This document shows positions 18,426-26,288 of a DNA stretch of 64,000 bases, piece after piece (the first letter of the stretch is position 1; each line of letters starts with the position of its first letter). Source of the DNA: RHKX01 sp041393495. Its GTDB lineage: Bacteria > Actinomycetota > Thermoleophilia > Solirubrobacterales > 70-9. The notes beneath the pieces were generated by a model, which was not told the DNA's origin, searched no databases, and saw nothing but the letters and a program-made list of their open reading frames with translations. Both the position numbers and the translations under genes were made by a program. The stretch is taken from NCBI GenBank assembly GCA_041393495.1, contig JAWKKA010000009.1:62001-126000 (forward strand). Reading direction: 5' to 3'.

Positions 18426-18507
18426 GGCGCTCGGCCCAAGAGCCGGAGCCCGCTCGCCGGCGAGCAGGCAGCAAGCAGCAAGCAGCAACAAGGAGAAACC
18501 GCTAGCG

Positions 18508-19068
18508 ATGGCAGACGACCACAAGGGATTCACCCTCTGGATGACCGGGCTCTCGGGCTCCGGCAAGTCGACGATCACCGACGTCCTGATCGACGAGTTC
18601 GAGGAGCGCGACATCCCCCTCGAGGTGCTCGACGGCGACGTCGTCCGCGAGAACCTCTCGAAGGGCCTCGGCTTCTCGAAGGAGGACCGCGACATCAACA
18701 TCCGCCGGATCGCGTTCGTCGCCGACCTGCTCTCGCGCAACGGCGTGCCGGTGATCACGGCCGCGATCTCGCCCTACCGGGAGATCCGCGACGAGGCGCG
18801 GAAGATGCACGAGGATGCCGGCGCCACCTTCGTCGAGGTCTACGTCGCGACCTCGCTCGAGGACTGCGAGGCCCGCGACACGAAGGGCCTGTACGCGAAG
18901 GCCCGCTCCGGCGAGATCAAGGAGTTCACCGGCATCTCCGACCCCTACGAGGAGCCCCTCAGCCCCGAGATCCGGGTCGAGACCCACGACAAGACCCCCG
19001 AGGAGAGCGCCCAGCAGGTGCTCGCCTACCTCGAGGGCGAGGGGCTGATCGCGGCCGCGGGCAGCTAG
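18508..19068 (+). CDS. cysC: Adenylylsulfate (APS) kinase
   Basis: 186 residues, the normal length of stand-alone APS kinase, which phosphorylates APS to PAPS. Walker A is GLSGSGKST, followed by LDGDVVRENLSKGLGFSKEDRDINIRRIAFVADLL, the APS-binding segment, and ISPYREIRDEARKM. FVEVYVATSLEDCEARDTKGLY precedes the lid. ATG 18508 follows AAGGAG at 18490-18495. Last gene of the sulfur operon; a strong hairpin follows. PAPS may serve sulfotransferases or a PAPS-tolerant CysH. Confidence 0.95.
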   Translation: MADDHKGFTLWMTGLSGSGKSTITDVLIDEFEERDIPLEVLDGDVVRENLSKGLGFSKEDRDINIRRIAFVADLLSRNGVPVITAAISPYREIRDEARKMHEDAGATFVEVYVATSLEDCEARDTKGLYAKARSGEIKEFTGISDPYEEPLSPEIRVETHDKTPEESAQQVLAYLEGEGLIAAAGS

Positions 19069-19074
19069 CAGCAA

Positions 19075-19112
19075 GCAGCGAGCAGCCTCCGGGCCCGAAT
19101 GCTGCTCGCTGC
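19075..19112 (+). terminator. Hairpin terminator after the sulfur operon
   Basis: GCAGCGAGCAGC (19075-19086) pairs perfectly with GCTGCTCGCTGC (19101-19112) around a 14-nt loop. There is no U-tract. It lies between convergent genes and may stop both. It is embedded in AGCAGC-rich low-complexity sequence. Confidence 0.6.
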
Positions 19113-19153
19113 AAGCGAGCGCAGCGAGCGTGCTGCCCGCTGCTCGCCCTTCG

Positions 19154-20182
19154 CTAAGCGCCGAGCGCCGCCAGCCGCCTGATCGTCGCCTCGCGGTCGG
19201 AGCCGAAGACGATCGCGATCATCGAGTCGGCGCCGCTGTCGGCGAAGCGGCCGACCCTCGCCTCGAGCTGGTCGGGCGTGCAGGCGATGCCGCACATGTC
19301 GATCACCTCGGGAGAGAGCGCCATCGCGGCGCCGATCCGGTCGCCGCCGAGGAAGCGGTCCTGGACCTCATGCGCCTCGTCGCCGAGGCCGTTGGCGGCG
19401 AGCAGGTCGACGTAGAAGTTCTTCTCCTTCGCGCCCATCCCGCCGAGGTAGAAGGCGATCAGCGGCCGCAGCGCGTTGCGGGCCTCGTCAGGGTCCGACT
19501 CGACCGCGACCGGGACCGTCGGGGCGACGTCGATCGCGGAGCGCTCGCGACCCCCGCGGGCGAGCCCGGCGGCCAGCGATTCGAGCAGCCCCGCGCCGTC
19601 CTCGGGATCGAAGAACGCCGGGATCCAGCCGTCGGCGATCTCGCCGGCGAGCTCGACGGACTTCGGTCCGATCGCGCCGATGTAGATCGGCAGCCGCTCC
19701 TGGGGCGGCTTCGCCATCAGCTTCAGCGGCTTGCCGAGCCCCATCCCCTCGCCGGTCGGGATCCGGAAGCTGCGGCCGTCGTGGACGACCGGCTCGCGCG
19801 ACCAGGCCGTCCGGACGATCTCGACGTACTCGCGGATCCGGCCGACCGAGCGCTCGAAGGGGACGCCGTACCAGCCCTCGGAGACCTGCGGGCCGGAGAC
19901 GCCGAGGCCGAGCCGCATCCGGCCGCCGGAGATCGTGTCGATCGACGCGGCCGCCATCGCCGCGGCTGTCGGCTGGCGGGCGGGGATCTGCATCAGCCCC
20001 GAGCCGACGCCGATCCGCTCGGTCCGGTCGGCGATCACGGCGAGGACCGAGACGACGTCCTGTCCCCACGCCTCCGAGACCCAGACGCACTCGATCCCGG
20101 CCTCGTCGGCCGCGGTGGCGAGCGCGATCTGCTCCTCGAGCGGATACCAGGGCCAGTACAGCACCGAGAGGTGGATCCTCAT
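19154..20182 (-). CDS. LLM class F420-dependent oxidoreductase
   Basis: 342 residues of a luciferase-like (beta/alpha) barrel. Typical blocks are YPLEEQIALATAADEAGIECVWVSEAWGQD, ERIGVGSGLMQIPARQPTAAAMAAASIDTISGGRMRLGLGVSGPQ, SEGWYG and ERLPIYIGAIGPKSVELAGEIADGWIP. These match the F420-dependent methylene-H4MPT reductase-like family of actinobacteria rather than the FMN luciferases. The substrate is unknown. ATG 20182 has TAGGAT 7 nt upstream (leaderless type) and faces the DUF488 gene 20 bases away. Confidence 0.85.
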   Translation of the reverse strand: MRIHLSVLYWPWYPLEEQIALATAADEAGIECVWVSEAWGQDVVSVLAVIADRTERIGVGSGLMQIPARQPTAAAMAAASIDTISGGRMRLGLGVSGPQVSEGWYGVPFERSVGRIREYVEIVRTAWSREPVVHDGRSFRIPTGEGMGLGKPLKLMAKPPQERLPIYIGAIGPKSVELAGEIADGWIPAFFDPEDGAGLLESLAAGLARGGRERSAIDVAPTVPVAVESDPDEARNALRPLIAFYLGGMGAKEKNFYVDLLAANGLGDEAHEVQDRFLGGDRIGAAMALSPEVIDMCGIACTPDQLEARVGRFADSGADSMIAIVFGSDREATIRRLAALGA

Positions 20183-20189
20183 CGCTGCG

Positions 20190-20195
20190 ATCCTA
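20190..20195 (-). promoter_or_regulatory. -10 box of a putative leaderless promoter for the F420 oxidoreductase
   Basis: TAGGAT on the minus strand lies 7 nt before ATG 20182, within the 20-bp gap to the divergent DUF488 gene. Confidence 0.45.
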
Positions 20196-20202
20196 TGCCG
20201 CC

Positions 20203-20808
20203 GTGCAGGAGGACGATCGCGAGCCGGGCCAGCGAGAGCGCGCCGCCGCGAACGCCGAGCACGCCGAGGCACCCGACCGATCCCCGCAGCCCATCTACAC
20301 GATCGGCCACTCGACCCATCCGGTCGCGACGTTCATCGCGATGCTCGACGCCCACGGGATAGAGACGCTCGTCGACGTGCGAACCGCCCCGGGCTCCCGC
20401 CGCAACCCGCAGTTCGGCAAGCAGGCGCTACGGCAGGAACTCGCGGCGGCGGGGATCGACTACTGCCACGCGCAGAGACTCGGCGGGCTCCGCAGGCCCG
20501 ACGCCGACTCCGTCAACGGCGGCTGGCGGAACGAGTCGTTCCGCGGCTACGCCGACTACATGCAGACCGGGGAGTTCACGAGCGCGCTCGACGAACTGGC
20601 CGAGCTGGCCGGCCGCGGCCGGGCCGCGATCATGTGCGCCGAGGCGGTGCCGTGGCGCTGTCACCGCTCGCTGATCGGCGACGCCCTGCTCGCCCGCGGG
20701 ATCCCCGTCATCGACATCCTCCCCGGCGCGCGAAGCCGGCCGCACGCGCTGACGCCGTTCGCGCGGGTCGCGGGCGCGACGGTCACCTACCCGCCCGACG
20801 CCGGCTAG
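20203..20808 (+). CDS. DUF488 domain-containing protein
   Basis: 201 residues. A ~28-residue polar leader precedes IYTIGHSTHPVATFIAMLDAHGIETLVDVRTAPGSRRNPQF, the hallmark of DUF488. The later CAEAVPWRCHRSLIGDAL has the conserved Cys, Glu and CHR triad-like residues. The biochemical role of the family is unknown; it appears in stress and heme- or thiol-linked contexts. The GTG start at 20203 is probable, with the conserved part beginning near residue 30. Divergent from the F420 oxidoreductase. Confidence 0.8.
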   Translation: MQEDDREPGQRERAAANAEHAEAPDRSPQPIYTIGHSTHPVATFIAMLDAHGIETLVDVRTAPGSRRNPQFGKQALRQELAAAGIDYCHAQRLGGLRRPDADSVNGGWRNESFRGYADYMQTGEFTSALDELAELAGRGRAAIMCAEAVPWRCHRSLIGDALLARGIPVIDILPGARSRPHALTPFARVAGATVTYPPDAG

Positions 20809-20878
20809 GTGTAGGTAGAACGAGACCGCGAACGCGACCGGGAGGGCGCCGCCGCCCGCGACGACGCCGCCGGGCCGG

Positions 20879-21166
20879 CTACGTCCCCCAGCCCGAATCG
20901 CGGCGCGACTTCGCCTGCTCGAAGAGGGCGGTGACCTCGCCGACCCGGGCTGCGTCGATGTCGATCTTCGCACCCTGCTGGACGATCCCGGCCGACTCGA
21001 TGCCGACGTGGATCCGGATGCTGCCGTCCCGCCGCGGCTTCGCCTCGACGGCGACGTGGTTGACGTGGATGCGCTGGTTGAGGCCCGTCGAGTGGAGGAT
21101 CTCGACCACCCGGCCGTCGAGGATCAGCGCGAAGTCGCCGAGGAACACCTCGGTTCGCTCGTTCAC
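20879..21166 (-). CDS. Conserved-looking small protein of unknown function, coupled to PHP phosphoesterase
   Basis: 95 residues, not recognised. It looks like a small beta-rich domain: TEVFLGDFALILDGRVVEILHSTG, then IHVNHVAVEAKPRRDGSIRIHVGIES, then an Asp/Ala helix. It begins at GTG 21166 inside the stop of the PHP gene (GTGA overlap), so the pair is probably translated together. No signal peptide or membrane segment. Confidence 0.6.
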   Translation of the reverse strand: MNERTEVFLGDFALILDGRVVEILHSTGLNQRIHVNHVAVEAKPRRDGSIRIHVGIESAGIVQQGAKIDIDAARVGEVTALFEQAKSRRDSGWGT

Positions 21167-21981
21167 GGCCGCGGCGGCACCTGCGGCTCACCGAGTCCGT
21201 AGGTGTCGTAATCACCCCACTTGGAGAACGTCTTGTGGGTCGGGCCGTGGAAGTCCGACGAGGCGGTGGCGACGAGGTCGAACTCCTCGCAGAGCTCGAG
21301 GCAGTGGCGGGTCTGCTCCTCGGTGTGCGGCGGGTAGAAGCTCTCGATGCCGTCCAGCCCGACGTCGCGGACGAGGCTGGCGACGAGGTCGCGGACCTGC
21401 TCGGGGTCGCTGACGTCCCAGTAGGGATGGGCGACGACGGCGACGCCGCCGGCCGCGTGGATCAGCCGGACCGCCTCCTCGGCGGACGGCCAGCTCCGCG
21501 AGACGAACGCCTTCGCGCCGGGGACGAGGTACTCCTCGAAGAACGGGCCGAGGTCGGGGCCGGCGCCGGCGGCCCTGGCGATGTGGGGGCGGCCGATCGC
21601 GTCGGCGGCGCCGGCCTCGGCGACGGCGTCCTCGAAGCTGACCTCGACACCGTGCTCGTTGAGCCTGGCGATGATCTGCTTGGCGCGATCGACCCGCTCC
21701 TGCTGGGCGCGGTCGCAGGCGGGCCGGATCTTGTCGAGATCGACCCAATAGCCGCAGATGTGGAGGTCCTCCGAGTACTCGTGGACGCAGGACATCTCGA
21801 CGGCGGGAACGTTCTCGATGCCGAGCTCGGCGGCGACGCGGTTCGCCTCCTCGACGCCGGCGACGCCGTCGTGGTCGGTGAGCGCCATCACCGTCACCCC
21901 GGCCGCGGCGGCGGAGCGAACGACGTCGGCGGGCTCGAGCTGGCCGTCGGAGACGGTCGAATGGGATTGGAGATCGATCAT
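21163..21981 (-). CDS. PHP-domain metal-dependent phosphoesterase (TrpH/YciV-like)
   Basis: About 272 residues. The four PHP motifs are visible: IDLQSHSTVSDG (I), MALTDHDGVAGVEEA (II), VPAVEMSC (III) and VVAHPYW and SSDFHGP (IV), giving the His/Asp metal ligands. Bacterial homologues include 5'-3' RNase/oligoribonuclease RNase AM and 3',5'-nucleotide bisphosphatase, the latter acting on pAp. pAp arises whenever PAPS is used, so the nearby sulfate assimilation genes make that activity attractive, but it is inference. ATG 21981 was chosen over TTG 21990. Confidence 0.85.
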   Translation of the reverse strand: MIDLQSHSTVSDGQLEPADVVRSAAAAGVTVMALTDHDGVAGVEEANRVAAELGIENVPAVEMSCVHEYSEDLHICGYWVDLDKIRPACDRAQQERVDRAKQIIARLNEHGVEVSFEDAVAEAGAADAIGRPHIARAAGAGPDLGPFFEEYLVPGAKAFVSRSWPSAEEAVRLIHAAGGVAVVAHPYWDVSDPEQVRDLVASLVRDVGLDGIESFYPPHTEEQTRHCLELCEEFDLVATASSDFHGPTHKTFSKWGDYDTYGLGEPQVPPRP

Positions 21982-22063
21982 GGTCTGCAATTCTTATCCA
22001 TCGCGGTCAAGAAGACCGACCAGGACCGCCGCGGGCGCCCGTCCCGCCGCCGGAGCCACCCCG

Positions 22064-22549
22064 ATGCGGATCTCAGCCAAAGCCGACTACGCGGTTCGCG
22101 CCGCCCTCGAGCTCGCCGCCTCCCCGGGCGGCAAGCCGGTCAAGGGCACCGCGGTGGCCGAGGCGCAGGCGATCCCGCTGCAGTTCCTCGAGCACATCCT
22201 CCTCGACCTCAAGCGCGCCGGCCTGGTCCGCACCAAGCGGGGCGCGCGCGGCGGCTACTGGCTCGCCGCGGACCCGGCCACGGTCTCGGTCGCGGACGTG
22301 ATCCGCGCCGTCGAGGGCCCGCTCGCCAACATCCAGGACCTGCCGCCCGAGGAGACGCACTACGCCGGCACGGCCGAGCGGCTCCGCGACGTCTGGATCG
22401 CGGTCCGCCAGAACCTCCGTGAGGTGCTCGAGAGCGTGACCCTCGAGGAGCTCGCCGACGGGCGACTGCCGGACGCCGTCACCTCGCTGCTCGACGAGCC
22501 CGAGGCGTGGGTGGTCCGGGACACCGGCAGCCACGACGTCGTCGGCTGA
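22064..22549 (+). CDS. Rrf2 family transcriptional regulator lacking the Fe-S cysteines
   Basis: 161 residues. The N-terminal winged helix MRISAKADYAVRAALELAA, IPLQFLEHILLDLKRAGLVRTKRGARGGYWLA is the Rrf2/IscR/CymR signature, followed by VADVIRAVEGPLA. The loop that in IscR and NsrR carries three Cys (residues ~90-105) has none here, so it probably senses a metabolite or partner protein, as CymR does, instead of an Fe-S cluster. It is divergent from the PHP gene and followed by a TauE/SafE permease. Together with the upstream sulfur operon this suggests control of sulfur metabolism, unproven. Confidence 0.85.
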   Translation: MRISAKADYAVRAALELAASPGGKPVKGTAVAEAQAIPLQFLEHILLDLKRAGLVRTKRGARGGYWLAADPATVSVADVIRAVEGPLANIQDLPPEETHYAGTAERLRDVWIAVRQNLREVLESVTLEELADGRLPDAVTSLLDEPEAWVVRDTGSHDVVG

Positions 22550-22662
22550 CCGCCCTTTCCGCTACCATCCCCGGGCCCTTTGTGGACTGATTCGGTCGAG
22601 AAGGTGCCCCGCCGCCGACCGCGAGGTCCGACCGACCGCCTCCGAGCACCGCATCAACCCCC

Positions 22663-23778
22663 ATGGACCCCGCGATCGTCGCATTCGGATTCGGCATCGG
22701 CCTGCTCGTCGGGATGACCGGCATGGGCGGCGCCTCGCTGATGACGCCGCTGTTGATCCTGATCTTCGGGGTCCAGCCGGTGACCGCGATCGGGACCGAC
22801 ATCTTCTACGCGGCGGTGACGAAGTCGGTCGGCGGCTTCCAGCACCTGCGCGCCGGCACGGTCCACAAGGGCCTCGCGTTCTGGATGGCGGCCGGCAGCG
22901 TCCCGGCGGCGATCGGCGGCGTCGCCGTGATCGAGTACCTGAAGAACACGGTCGGGGAGGACGAGCTCGACGGGATCGTCTTCGGGATCCTCGGCGCGAC
23001 TTTGCTCGTGGTCGGGATCGCGACGGCGCTGCGGACGATCTTCATCCCCGACGTGATCAAGGAGCGGCACGCGCTCCACCTCTACCGCCGCCACATCATC
23101 GCCGCGGTCGCCACCGGGGTGACCACCGGGTTCGTGATCGGCCTCACCTCGGCCGGGTCGGGCACGCTGATCGCGATCATCCTGATCGCGGTCTTCCGGC
23201 TTACCCCGCAGCGGGTCGTCGGCACCGACATCTTCCACGCGGCGGTGCTGCTCTGGGCGGCCGGCATCGCCCACTGGGTCACCGGCAACGTCGACTTCGG
23301 GCTCGCCGGCAACATCCTGGTCGGCTCGGTCCCGGGCGTCCTGATCGGCGGCCGCCTCGCCTTCAAGAGCGGCAAGAACCTGCTGCGCGGCCTGCTCTCG
23401 ATCGTCCTGATCGCCTCCGGGATCACGCTGATCACGAAGGGGGACGGGGCCGTCGTCATGGTCACCGCCGCGTTCGTGACGCTGATGTTCGGCGTCGTCT
23501 TCACCTACGTCCTGCGGCGCGAGGTCAAGCTCCCCCACGGCGAGGGCGTCCGTGCCTGGAAGCTGGTCAGCGTGCCGTGGCGACGGCCGACCCACCTGAT
23601 CGAGGTGGATCAAAGCGCCGATTACGCCTCCGCTCCGGGGCTCGACGGCGACCGCGCCACCGCGGCGCCCGCGCGCCGCGACGGGCTCCCCGCAGCCGGC
23701 CCCGAGCGCCGCGGCGATCCCGCTGCCGCAGCGGACCCCGAGGACCCCGAGCACCGCGACGATCCCGCCCTCAGATAG
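22663..23778 (+). CDS. Sulfite exporter TauE/SafE family permease
   Basis: 371 residues with about eight membrane helices and a clear internal duplication. GMTGMGGASLMTPLLILIFGVQPVTAIGTDIFYAAVTK in the first half is mirrored by GLTSAGSGTLIAIILIAVFRLTPQRVVGTDIFHAAVLL in the second. TauE/SafE proteins move sulfur-containing anions such as sulfite, sulfoacetate or thiosulfate. The last ~65 residues form a hydrophilic, Pro/Asp/Arg-rich cytosolic tail not usual for the family. The stop codon overlaps the -10 box of the next gene. The position near the Rrf2 gene and sulfur operon fits sulfite or sulfate handling. Confidence 0.85.
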   Translation: MDPAIVAFGFGIGLLVGMTGMGGASLMTPLLILIFGVQPVTAIGTDIFYAAVTKSVGGFQHLRAGTVHKGLAFWMAAGSVPAAIGGVAVIEYLKNTVGEDELDGIVFGILGATLLVVGIATALRTIFIPDVIKERHALHLYRRHIIAAVATGVTTGFVIGLTSAGSGTLIAIILIAVFRLTPQRVVGTDIFHAAVLLWAAGIAHWVTGNVDFGLAGNILVGSVPGVLIGGRLAFKSGKNLLRGLLSIVLIASGITLITKGDGAVVMVTAAFVTLMFGVVFTYVLRREVKLPHGEGVRAWKLVSVPWRRPTHLIEVDQSADYASAPGLDGDRATAAPARRDGLPAAGPERRGDPAAAADPEDPEHRDDPALR

Positions 23779-23781
23779 GCT
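23776..23781 (+). promoter_or_regulatory. -10 box of a putative leaderless promoter for the acyl-CoA dehydrogenase
   Basis: TAGGCT lies 9 nt before ATG 23791 and contains the TAG stop of the preceding permease gene. Confidence 0.4.
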
Positions 23782-23790
23782 CGCCGCCGG

Positions 23791-25014
23791 ATGGACTTCG
23801 CCGCCGGAGAGCGCCTCGAGGACCTGCTCGGCCGGGTCCGGGCCTTCATGGACGAGCACGTCTATCCGGTCGAGGCCGAGGCGATCCGTGCCATCGATGA
23901 CGAGGTCGAGCCCGGGGTGCCCTACCCGGAGATCATCGTCGCGATCCGCGAGCGGGCGCGCGCCGAGGGGCTCTGGAACCTCTTCCTCCCCGACACAGAG
24001 CACGGCGCCGGGCTGACCAACTGGGAGTACGGGATGCTCTGCGAGGAGATGGGGCGGAGCCCGGTCGTCGCGCCGATGGCCTTCAATTGCGCGGCGCCCG
24101 ACACCGGCAACATGGAGATCCTCGCCGAGCACGGCACCGACGAGCAGAAGGACCGCTGGCTCGAGCCGCTGCTCAACGGCCACCGGCGCTCCTGCTTTTC
24201 GATGACCGAGCCCGAGGTCGCCGGCTCCGACCCGACGACGCTCCAGGCCCGGGCCGAGCTCGACGAGTCGGCCGGCGAGTGGGTCGTCAACGGACACAAG
24301 TGGTTCACCTCCGGAGCCGTCGGCGCCGACATCGCGATCGTGATGGTCGTCACCGACCCGGATGCGCATCCCTACGCGAAGGCGTCGATGATCGTCGTCC
24401 CGCTCGAGACGCCCGGCTTCGAGCTGGTCCGCTCGGTCTCGGTGATGGGCCACGAGAGGGGGCCCGGCCACTGCGAGGTCCGCTACACGGACTGCCGCGT
24501 GCCCGAGGCGAACCTGCTCGGCCCGCGCGGCGCCGGCTTCGTGATCGCGCAGGACCGCCTCGGCCCCGGCCGCATCCACCACTGCATGCGCGCGATCGGC
24601 ACCAGCGAGCGGGCGATCGACCTGATGGCGCAGCGCGCCAACGAGCGCGAGGCGTTCGGCTCGAAGCTCGCCGACAAGCAGTTCGTCCAGGACTTCATCG
24701 CGCGGAGCCGGATGGAGGTCGAGCAGGCGCGGCTCTTGACGATGAAGGCCGCCTGGCTGATGGACACCGCCGGCAAGCGCGAGGCGCGACGCGAGATCTC
24801 GATGATCAAGGTCGTCGCCGCCAACGTCGTCATGGACGTCCTCGACCGGGCGATCCAGGTCCACGGTGCGCTCGGGATGTCCGACGACACCCCGCTCGCG
24901 GCGATGTGGCGCTTCAGCCGCATGCTCAAGGTCGCCGACGGCCCCGACGAGGTCCACAAGATGGTCATCGCCCGCCGCGAGCTGAACCGCTTCGCTGCCG
25001 CCGACGCGAGCTGA
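23791..25014 (+). CDS. Acyl-CoA dehydrogenase, ACAD10/ACAD11-like
   Basis: 407 residues, a full flavin-dependent acyl-CoA dehydrogenase. N-terminal helical domain (VRAFMDEHVYPVEAEAI), FAD-binding middle domain (SCFSMTEPEVAGSDPTTLQARAE; WVVNGHKWFTSGA), and C-terminal domain with RLGPGRIHHCMRAIGTSERAI, GSKLADKQFVQDFIARS and IQVHGALGMSDDTPLAAMWRFSRMLKVADGPDEVHK. The RIHHCMR and DGPDEVH blocks are typical of the ACAD10/11 branch, whose human members act on phosphorylated 4-hydroxyacyl-CoAs. The APH-like kinase and HAD genes next door match the other domains of ACAD10. Confidence 0.9.
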   Translation: MDFAAGERLEDLLGRVRAFMDEHVYPVEAEAIRAIDDEVEPGVPYPEIIVAIRERARAEGLWNLFLPDTEHGAGLTNWEYGMLCEEMGRSPVVAPMAFNCAAPDTGNMEILAEHGTDEQKDRWLEPLLNGHRRSCFSMTEPEVAGSDPTTLQARAELDESAGEWVVNGHKWFTSGAVGADIAIVMVVTDPDAHPYAKASMIVVPLETPGFELVRSVSVMGHERGPGHCEVRYTDCRVPEANLLGPRGAGFVIAQDRLGPGRIHHCMRAIGTSERAIDLMAQRANEREAFGSKLADKQFVQDFIARSRMEVEQARLLTMKAAWLMDTAGKREARREISMIKVVAANVVMDVLDRAIQVHGALGMSDDTPLAAMWRFSRMLKVADGPDEVHKMVIARRELNRFAAADAS

Positions 25015-25188
25015 CCCGCGGCCCCCGACCCGATCGGTCGGTTGCAGTCCGGCCCGACGCGCGAGCTGGGCCCGTGAAGCGCCGGGCGCGCGAACTGGCC
25101 GCGAAGCGCCGGGCGCCATCGGCGCCGGCAGCGCCGGACGTGCGCGGTTGCGGATGTCAGGCCGTCGGCGAGGGTTGCCGGCGCTCGC
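25015..25188. other. Spacer between convergent genes with a short tandem duplication
   Basis: GC-rich spacer between the convergent ACAD and kinase genes. A GCGCGARCTGG...GAAGCGCCGGGC unit of about 28 bases is present twice (about 25059-25118). No gene seen. It may serve as a bidirectional terminator. Confidence 0.4.
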
Positions 25189-26247
25189 TCACCCCAGCCG
25201 GGTGACGGCATCATCGGCGGCCGCGGCGAGACGGACGACGTTGTTGCCGAACTCCTCGAAGCCGGCCTCGGGCTTGCCGTACTGGCCCTTGGCGTAGCGG
25301 GAGTAGACGCCCTCGAGGATGATCGCCAGCTTCCAGTAGCCGAGGGCGATGAAGAAGTCGATCGCGCCGAGGTCGCGGCCGGAGCGCTCCGCGTAGCGGG
25401 CGCGGACCTCGTCGCGGGACGGGAACCCGGGCGCCATCGTCGCCGGCTCGAAGAGCGGCACCATGCCGTCGCCCTCCTCGGCCCAGTAGACGAGCAACAG
25501 CCCGACGTCGGCAAGCGGATCGCCGAGCGTGCAGAGCTCCCAATCGACCACGGCCGCGACCTCGCCGACGGGGGTGAGGATCATGTTGTCGAGCCGGTAG
25601 TCGCCGTGGACGAGGGTCGCCGGCCCCTGCTCGGGAATCCGCTCGGCAAGCCGCCCGTGGACCTGCTCGACGAGAGGGATCTCGCGCGTCTTCGACCCCT
25701 CCCACTGCTTTCCCCAGCGGCGGAGCTGGCGGGCGACGTAGTCCTCCTTCCTGCCGAGGTCGCCGAGCCCGATCTCGTCGGGGACCTGGGCATGGATCTC
25801 GACGAGCGTGTCGATCACCCGCTCGCCGATCGCCCGGCGATCGGACTCCGAGAACGCCCCGGCGTCCTCGCGGAGCCGCAGGATCGGGCCCTCGACGTAG
25901 TCCATCACGTAGAACGGGGCCCCGTTGACCGACTCGTCGGGGCAGTACCCGGCGATCGGGGCGACCGGCACCGGCGTCGGCGCCAGCGCCGAAACGACCC
26001 GGTACTCGCGGCCCATGTCGTGGGCCGAGCCGAGCGCCTTGCCGAGGGGCGGCCGACGCAGCGCCCACTTGCGGCCGTTGTGGTCGGCGACCGCGTACGT
26101 CAGGTTCGAGCGGCCACCGGCGATCCGCTCGTAGCTGAACGGCCCGACCGCTCCGGCGACGTTCGCCTCCAGCCAGGGTCCGACCTTCGCCGCGTCGATC
26201 CCCTCCGGCGCCTCGCTTCCCTCCGGTACCTCGCTCGGCTTGGCCAC
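25189..26247 (-). CDS. APH-family kinase, ACAD10/11 kinase-domain type
   Basis: 352 residues. The aminoglycoside-phosphotransferase fold is shown by RIAGGRSNLTYAVADHNGRKWALRRPP (nucleotide loop and Lys), the catalytic loop LVHGDYRLDNMIL (HGD...N) and the metal-binding VVDWELCTLGDPLADVG. It belongs to the 'phosphotransferase family protein' group that accompanies or is fused to acyl-CoA dehydrogenases. In that group the kinase phosphorylates the 4-hydroxyl of an acyl-CoA before elimination (LvaA, ACAD11). It would act with the adjacent ACAD. GTG 26247 has TAGGCT 7 nt upstream. Confidence 0.85.
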   Translation of the reverse strand: MAKPSEVPEGSEAPEGIDAAKVGPWLEANVAGAVGPFSYERIAGGRSNLTYAVADHNGRKWALRRPPLGKALGSAHDMGREYRVVSALAPTPVPVAPIAGYCPDESVNGAPFYVMDYVEGPILRLREDAGAFSESDRRAIGERVIDTLVEIHAQVPDEIGLGDLGRKEDYVARQLRRWGKQWEGSKTREIPLVEQVHGRLAERIPEQGPATLVHGDYRLDNMILTPVGEVAAVVDWELCTLGDPLADVGLLLVYWAEEGDGMVPLFEPATMAPGFPSRDEVRARYAERSGRDLGAIDFFIALGYWKLAIILEGVYSRYAKGQYGKPEAGFEEFGNNVVRLAAAADDAVTRLG

Positions 26248-26254
26248 GGGCAGC

Positions 26255-26260
26255 AGCCTA
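26255..26260 (-). promoter_or_regulatory. -10 box of a putative leaderless promoter for the APH-family kinase
   Basis: TAGGCT on the minus strand lies 7 nt before GTG 26247. A TATGAG box 6 nt before the divergent HAD gene's ATG (26277-26282) may be its counterpart. Confidence 0.45.
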
Positions 26261-26288
26261 TTGGCGAGGCGAGTGCTATGAGTGCCGC

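Noticed and set aside
16164..18758. 864-codon minus-strand frame across cysH and sat
   Set aside because: It spans two well-conserved plus-strand genes and the 48-bp repeats; no domain is seen.
22550..22662. A riboswitch before the TauE/SafE gene
   Set aside because: The 113-base leader shows no conserved blocks of SAM or other sulfur-related riboswitches that I can recognise.
22654..25119. 821-codon minus-strand frame opposite TauE/SafE and the acyl-CoA dehydrogenase
   Set aside because: Shadow frame with Arg/Asp/Gly/Val bias and no motifs.
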